Shown here: positions 57,250-64,000 of the stretch, piece by piece
Numbering within the stretch: position 1 is the stretch's first letter
How the letters are laid out: the number at the start of each line of letters is the position of its first letter
Source: Lunularia cruciata
Lineage: Eukaryota; Streptophyta; Marchantiopsida; Lunulariales; Lunulariaceae
DNA length: 64,000 nucleotides
Direction of reading: 5' to 3'
NCBI GenBank assembly: GCA_948567375.1
Contig: OX419757.1
Span: forward strand, 74,717,836-74,781,835
Translations under genes and position numbers: made by a program
The notes under the pieces: model-generated
Database searches by the model: none
What the model was told of the DNA's origin: nothing
Seen by the model: the letters and a program-made list of their open reading frames with translations, nothing else

Positions 57250-59420
57250 TGCAAGGATAGCAAGTTCATTCTCTTCTCCTTGTAAACTTGATCCTCCAAT
57301 CTCTAACGCTTGAACTTTAGCTCATGATGTCTTTTTTGTAGTGCTTGAAGTTGTTCTACTCTTTTAGATTCTCAACAAATAAATTTTGGGCCTCCTCTAT
57401 TTGATGAGTTGTCTTGAGCTAATCTTCTTCCATCTCTTTTGTCCAAGTATCCCATTTTTCCTTTTGTATGTCTTGAAAGCAAGCATTCTCTACATGTCTT
57501 GAAAGCAAGCATTCTCTACTTGCTTGGCCTCTCATCCTCCAATTCCTTGGTCAAGCAATCCAATTGTAATACCACCTCTTTTTGATATTCTTACATTTGA
57601 AATTCTAAGGTGACAACTTGATCATGGCTTTTCCTTCAATTCACTCCAAGTACTCTCCAACTCTTGGCACTTGCCATAAAATTGGTCCTCAACTTCCTTC
57701 TTATATTTCTTGTACTCAATGTTGAGTGCCATCAATTCATCTTGCACTTTTTGGGTTTTCTTGGCTCGATGGTCATGCTCATTCAACAAGGTGGCACTCC
57801 ACATTTTGAGCTCTTGGTTTTCCTATAAAGAAGTGCTTACCTTTGTTGCTTGTTCCTTGTACATGTCTTTGGCCTTTCTTACTTTCTCCTTGACCAAATC
57901 TTCTCTAGCCTTCCACATGTAGACTTGTTTATATATGTTTTAGACAAGTGAGGTATAGTATACAATGTTGGGACTTTTGGCTTGGTACTAGGGTGGCAAT
58001 ACCTCCATCAACTATAGTGTCACTCCTACTTAATGTATCATAAAATTCAAATTGGCACTAGTATCAAAGGTATTGATTCCCCTTCAAGTGTAGACCATGT
58101 CCCTACTGCAAGATCTAGTACATCAATATGAATGTTGATATACTCCCCTTTGGCATGCTCAATGATTTGGTCATCCTCTAACTGTATGACTTTGGCCTCA
58201 TCTAGAACTTTAAGTTGAAGTTCTTGGGCACTTGAGCACTTGGCTCAATCTTGGTGTTCTTTGGTAGCTTCTTCCTCTTTGATGTGACTCAATATCATTG
58301 GTTTTAGCATTATAGCCCTCCTCTCATCTCCTCTTCAAGTCCTATAGGAGATTCCTCCATTTCTTGGTATTGCAATTTTGGAATAGATTGTGCATCCTCC
58401 CAAGTCTCTTCTTCTTCTTCCTTGTTTGATATGGAATATGATGCTTGTAGGGTAAAAGATCATTGTTCCTCTTCATCATCTTTGTCATTTTCTAATACAT
58501 CTACTAATTGAGTGTTTGCTTGTGGCTTCTTAATTAAGGTTGCTTCTTTGGGGTGGTTTTCTTCCTCTTGGTAGCCTTTGGTACCACCAATTCTTCATCT
58601 ATGGGCATAAAAAGTCCTATCTTAGTAAATTTTGCATCCATCCCTTTGTACTTGGCAATCAATGCTTGTCCTTCAAGCTGGTTATCAAATAACCTACAAG
58701 ATGTAAGTGAGTGGGAAACCTCTTCCTATCTTCTTTAGTTAGGAGATTGGTTCCCATGTAATAGTGTATAATAAATGGAGCAAAGTAGGTAGCACCTTTG
58801 TCCGTCTCAAATCCTTTGTGTAAGGTCTTGTCTTATCAATCAAACATATGTGCCCAATGTATTGGCTTACTTGAGTACATATAATCAAAAAACACAACCT
58901 GTCTATTTGTCAAGTAAGTGGTTTGTTTGAGTTTGAAAAGTTTCATAATCACCTCTACTATAGCTCCTCATGTAGAGTCTTTGTAAATGGCTACACTCCA
59001 CCTATTGTTCTTTGACCTCTTGTTGTTGAAGGTGATCTTGATCTTGGCCGTTAGATCCTTGTTTGCAAACTTAGAGTCCAAGATCATTGCTCTTGAAACT
59101 CTTAGACCCATATTGAGTACCATTTTCCAATGGTCCTTCATCCAATTATAGAGATTACTTCTCATTCCCCTTGGTGTCTTTTCTCTCTTCTCCCTCATCT
59201 CATGGATCATGGTGACGTCAATCAATTCCCAATTCTAAAGCAAAAACCCAAAGTATTTGCTTTGAATGACTATAGTCCTACAATGAATGGTCCATTTGTT
59301 TACTACAAAAGACCTAAGGATGGCCTTTGAAATCTTTCTATATGTTCTTAGTGCAAACACCATGATTCTTGACAGTAGAAAAGAAAAAAAACCATTGATT
59401 GTTCTACTCTGAGTATTATA
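57250..59420 (-). pseudogene. UF1 family copy 6
   Basis: The minus strand reads SKYFGFLL-stop-NWELIDVTMIHEM from about 59270. KDHWKMVLNMG, DSKFANKDLTAKIKITFNNKR and SKNNRWSVAIYKDST (ORF 58968-59225) follow. IMKLFKLKQTTYLTNRQVVFFDYMY and PIHWAHMFD come next, then FIIHYYMGTNLLTKEDRKRF. A Lys-rich linker follows. A long coiled coil lies at 57620-57930 (EYKKYKKEVEDQFYGKCQELE). The N-terminal domain is the most complete of the family, about 190 residues with few breaks. Blocks align with copies 1, 2, 3 and 5. Confidence 0.6.
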
Positions 59421-59599
59421 CATCACTCCAATTGCTACCTCACTAAAATCATACCAAAGCTTTGTTACGGTTCCAAGTAAAGTGCAAGTGCTAAGCAATC
59501 AGCAATGCAAGCAAGTGAATCTCCAAAAAGTGCAATTGTTAGCCAAACTCCTCCTTTTATAGTCTAGATCCTTTTTCATTCCTCAATCCTTTGGCAGTT

Positions 59600-60030
59600 C
59601 AAGAGCATATGTGCACTAACTATCCGTACATGTGAAGGCATTTGCATGGTATCTTTTGTCAAGTATCATGCTCTCACATGAAATGATTCTTTTCTTATTT
59701 TGTTTTGTTTTCTACCCATAACAATAAGTTTTCTAAAGATGTTATGCCCTTTCAAAAGATCCACTAAAGCAATTAAAGAGTCCATATCTATCCTCATTAG
59801 TTGTTTGAAAATGGGAGGATCAAGTGCAAAGAAAAAGTTAAACACAAATTTGTTTCTATGGGATGCTTCAAATCTATCCTTTAAATATCTCCACCTATAG
59901 ATAAAATCCCACCATTTACAAAGTCTTTCCAATCATCCATGTCTTCTTCATCACTCCATTCCTCTAAATCCAAGGAGTCCTCAAAAGCCCAAGAACCTAA
60001 AGAGGAATATACACTCTCATCATTGTCCAT
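59600..60030 (-). pseudogene. Small acidic unknown protein remnant upstream of UF1 copy 6
   Basis: ATG at 60028-60030 (minus) opens MDNDESVYSSLGSWAFEDSL and an acidic run EEWSDEEDMDDWKDF. After a frameshift the 88-codon frame 59666-59932 reads YRWRYLKDRFEASHRNKFVF and LMRIDMDSLIALVDLLKG. No family was recognised. It could be a separate gene or part of the UF1 unit. Confidence 0.35.
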
Positions 60031-60655
60031 TCTTCCATATTAGTATTACGTGCAATTTTGGGGATGCATTAATTCTTTTACTTCTGTCTTGAGTAATGAT
60101 CCGGTACTAAGGTGAGGCATTATAGGATTCTCAATTTGCTCAAATTCCACCCTCTTCCAAAGATCTACTCCAATTTGAATCTAATGCAAACTTTTGTATT
60201 TAACACCTCCTAATTTGATGCAAAAAAAGTTTTGAATAAAACAATAGCAATTGCTACCACAAGCACTTTGCAACACAAGAACAAGCAATAATAGGAACCC
60301 AAATGAAATAAAAAACAAGACAGATTGAAGGATTGCATTAAAAGTATGTCACATGTCTTATAGTTTCAAATAGAATTAAAGGAGTCATTAAGAATTACAA
60401 GAGTATCCCTTAATCCCCTTAACTCCCCAAAGATCTTATGGGTCATGAAAAATATGACCCATAACCTATTTACGGCTACAAGTTATGCTCATAATGGTCT
60501 TGAAGAGAATGATACTCAAGAATTGTTCTTTAGTATCACTCCCTTCCGCCTCATAAACTTTAACAAAACCTTTTGTAAAAGTTCTTTATGGGACCCTTAT
60601 GGACCCCAGAAATGCATCATTGAAACCCTTAATGTAGATCTTCTCATTATATGAC
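60031..60655. other. Unassigned sequence
   Basis: Includes a 69-codon plus-strand frame (60445-60654) without known motif. Confidence 0.3.
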
Positions 60656-63600
60656 TTGTTGATGTTTTACAAGCTTCAACAATAAGTGTAAATATGATTA
60701 TAAAATGTAGACTCTTTTCAAGATAATATAAACTATCCATCAACTTATCCAAATGTGTCATATAAAAGGAATACTACATAGTTATTAGTTATTTATAAGC
60801 ATTTAAAGATCCATAAAAATTAAAGTGATGTTTATGGCATAACAAAATGACATTTTATTTTATTTTTATATAATTAGCTAATCCACTAAAGGATATTTTA
60901 TGCATTTTTATAAATCTACATGTAAATGATAACTTTACAAATTACCATTTTAATAGCTATTTTGTACTTAAATTTGGCTTAGCTAGTTTGCTAACCTTCA
61001 ACAAGGCTTGATGAAGTTATTTTAGCTTTAGTAAGCTTCTTAAATCCTTAATTAGCTAAAATGTGACATTTGGGATTAGCACAATATTGACCCAAATTCA
61101 AATGTAGAGGAGTACTTTGATTTTGACCAATAACCAACAAGGTTATGAAATCTTTTACTAGTGATTAAAATGGCTACACGCACAAGATCAGTGATTAAAT
61201 ATCAAACTCCATATGAATCTATCTTCTCATACCTTTTATTATGGAAGTTGAATTGATCTAAAAAGCATGATCAAAAGATTAAAATAAAATATTCCTTCCA
61301 ATAAAGCATGCAAACCTTTGATTATGGATAAGTCATGATGTAAGACAAATTTTTAAATCAACTATTATATTTTTGTATCTATAAAAATAACATAAATTCT
61401 TATTTCAAAGAATAAATAATAGTTAATATTATATAATCCTTAAAATAATATAGTATATTTTATATTTAAATAATTTTAAATATTAATTTATAAATTATTA
61501 CATATAAAATTTTATACAATATGTAAAATAAATTTTAGGAAATGTAACTTTTTTTTAGTTTTAACAAAAAAACTACTTCAATATTTACATAAAAGTGAAA
61601 TCTTTACTTTTATTACTTGATCAACCTCCAAGTGAGAAAATTGGATAAATAATTGTTGTTAGAAAGTGGAATTAAAATTTCAAGTCATAAATTATATTCA
61701 TAAATTAATTTTAATTTTAATTACATGATATAATCATTGTTGTTAAATAGTTCTACATATCATTGAGTAAAAAGTTGAAATATGTTTAAACTTCATTTTT
61801 TGGAATAGCTTTGTTAACGATATTTCTCTAGCTACTTTAAAACTATGAGTTCTAAAGTTCCGATTCAAACTAAACTTGTTTATTGTGAAAATTCACAAAT
61901 TGCTTCATTTAGTGTCTCCAATCAATAATTACTTGTGGAGGCTTCTAAGATATGCTAAAAGAAAATATGGTAAGAAAAGAGTGAAAGAAACTAGAGCATA
62001 ATAAATCAATAATTAGTTGTGGAGGCTTCTAAGATATGCTAAAAGAAAAATATGGTAAGAAAAGAGTGAAAGAAACTAGAGCATAATATCTTTTTATTTG
62101 ATTAATATGGTCATTTAGGAAAAATAAATAAATAAATAAAATTCTAGTTTCCTGATTTATATGATACAAACATTCTTGATGGATGGCTTATCAAATCCTA
62201 GACTAGATTTATAACAAAAATTTAATTTAATTATAATTAATTCATCGTATATCATTATGAATAATATACAAATATTGATCATCTACACATAATTATTGAT
62301 TTGCTAATAGGCTTTCCATCTTATATCTTGGTCAAATAAAATGATCATCTGACATTTAACTTTTTACCTTTGATTTATAAGATACTGTAGCATTTAATAA
62401 ATTTGGATTAACTAGAAGAATTTTAGGTTAATTATTTAAATATTTCTAATTTAAAACTTAAAAATAGCATAGTATATTACATTCTATTACATTACAATAT
62501 CTTCTACCTTGGAACGTAGCTTTTTCAATTTTGATACAGGACATATAAATTTTATTTTGGTATAGAAGATACAAAGTTCAAGGATGTTCTTACATTAATT
62601 TTATCATTTTATTTTTTATATGAGTGGTAAGAGTTTAGGACTTGGGATCATTGGACTTTGGACAAATCAAATAGTTAGGTTTGTATTTAAAACTTAAGGA
62701 TGGTCAATACTATTTTTTGCTGTCAATCCAAATGCATATTATCCTTCAAATTCTGGTAAGACTAACCATTGATTTAGGATAAAGACATCTTCTCTGCGCT
62801 TAACTATTCTTAGTTGACTCAAAAGTAGCATGAACAAGCCTAACTCTAGCTTTTTTACTCTCAACCATGTTAGTTCAAGAAAAAAATAATTTTATTTCAG
62901 TAATAATAAAAATCAAATTTTTAATTAAAAAATATATGGTTCAACTTAGCTATTATTTATATCAAATCTACAAAAAGATATTTGAATAATCCTCGTGATA
63001 GGACCTTATCTTCAACAAAACTATCCACACATTTTAATAGCTTGCATCGTCATCTGAAAAGTTAACCCCATTTAAGATCTTGATTGAGTATGAATTGTTC
63101 TTTCTTTCATACATATTAATGTTTTGTGTGTGTATATATCTATATATAGATCTATCTATATGTATACACACCTGAAATTAAAAGTAATCAAATTTCAGTA
63201 TGCTAACCTGTTTATCAAATGAAAATAAATCAAAATCTTGATCTTTAACTAGCTTATGATTGTGGTGAGAATTAACTATACGTCATAACCACTTACCTAG
63301 TTAGAATATGATTCAATAAAAAACAAATTCAGTCAATAATAAATAACACTTTGAAATTATAGTTTAGAAATAATACAAAACAAGCAGATAAAGGTGCAAA
63401 AGGACAGAATATTATTTGATAAATCATATAGATCACCATTTTGACGAAACATATCCATACTTAGGCTAAAAAACTATTAAAAACTAATATAATAGCTTAT
63501 CGGCATATTAATCACAAATAACCATAGTTGAAACTCAAGGAATTTATCGAGAAGTTTTTAAGAATCATTACACTTGACGATGATATGAATCTAGAGGAAA
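60656..63600. other. AT-rich non-coding region
   Basis: About 3 kb of very AT-rich DNA with many short A/T runs, no open frame of note and no recognised element ends. It holds a GTGTGTATATATCTATATATAG simple repeat at about 63128-63170 and AATA repeats near 62123-62142. It may be a matrix-attachment-like or old intergenic segment. Confidence 0.5.
61921..62088 (+). repeat. 84-bp tandem duplication
   Basis: Two nearly identical 84-bp units (61921-62004 and 62005-62088) beginning ATCAATAATTA and containing TTGTGGAGGCTTCTAAGATA. Confidence 0.88.
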
Positions 63601-64000
63601 ACATTACAATGTGTAGGTCATAGTTCACTTCTTCTAATGGCATGTAATAACATGGTGTTCTACGTGGTCGCCTTTCTCTTCTTCTAATGGTACGTAATAC
63701 CGAGGCTTGTGATCCTCATTCGTTCTTCCCCGAATAAGATGCACTTAACCATGTCTCTTGGAGAATCGCCTAAATAATGTGAATTGAGGCGCCCATAGTC
63801 CATTAAGATGGGGAGTGGCACCATGCGTGCGTAACATGGAGAACAGAAAGCCCTCCTGCGCTCTTGTCGTGAGCGTACTAGCTAGGGTTCCCGACTTGCC
63901 TACGTTTTAATGCCAGGATGTGTCCGCGAACGGGCAAACCGTAACCTCATCTCGCCGAGTCGTAGAGAGTCTTGGCCAGTTCGTATCGTCGAACAGATGC
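63601..64000. other. Window edge with normal base composition
   Basis: GC content rises sharply after about 63640. An imperfect 50-bp repeat starts CTTCTTCTAATGG at 63628 and 63678. The sequence could be the upstream region of a gene beyond the window. No coding frame was identified. Confidence 0.35.

Overview
This is nuclear DNA of a land plant with a large, repeat-rich genome. The evidence is three-exon plant-type metallothionein genes with GT-AG introns and TATA boxes, nested Ty1/copia and Ty3/gypsy LTR retrotransposons (one a chromodomain chromovirus), and solo LTRs with target-site duplications. A non-flowering vascular plant such as a fern would fit the metallothionein and the repeats, but that is an inference.

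Layout. (1) 1-12760 is the gene-bearing part. It holds two copies of a head-to-head metallothionein pair. In copy one, an intact minus-strand gene (24-719) faces a dead partner (1905-1971). In copy two, intact genes face away from each other (10001-10686 minus, 11822-12611 plus). Between the pairs lie a cluster of copia LTR pieces (2237-3443), a copia gag-protease remnant (4067-5460) and older debris. (2) 12760-28034 is mostly decayed copies of an unrecognised multicopy protein family, here called UF1: a globular N-terminal domain followed by a long charged coiled coil. Two solo LTRs interrupt it. (3) 28035-40675 is a nest of elements around one large Ty3/gypsy element, here called GYP-M (28852-39575). 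(4) 41308-46897 is a chromovirus (GYP-C) with LTRs, ATTGT target duplication, primer site and chromodomain. (5) 47000-60000 holds a gypsy integrase scrap, two more UF1 copies and a young deletion derivative (GYP-D, 51419-56378) whose 692-bp LTRs differ at about six positions. (6) 60650-63600 is AT-rich non-coding DNA, and base composition recovers in the last 400 bases.

The outstanding item is GYP-M. Between its protease and reverse transcriptase lies a C5-cytosine DNA methyltransferase domain with motifs I, II, IV, VI, VIII and X in order. After its integrase the polyprotein ends in a PHD finger. The element could therefore have carried both a writer of DNA methylation and a likely chromatin reader. 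This copy is dead, broken by many stops (mostly CAG to TAG), frameshifts and an inverted LTR insertion in the integrase.

The second item is UF1, with at least six or seven copies in 64 kb, conserved domain blocks and no recognised function.
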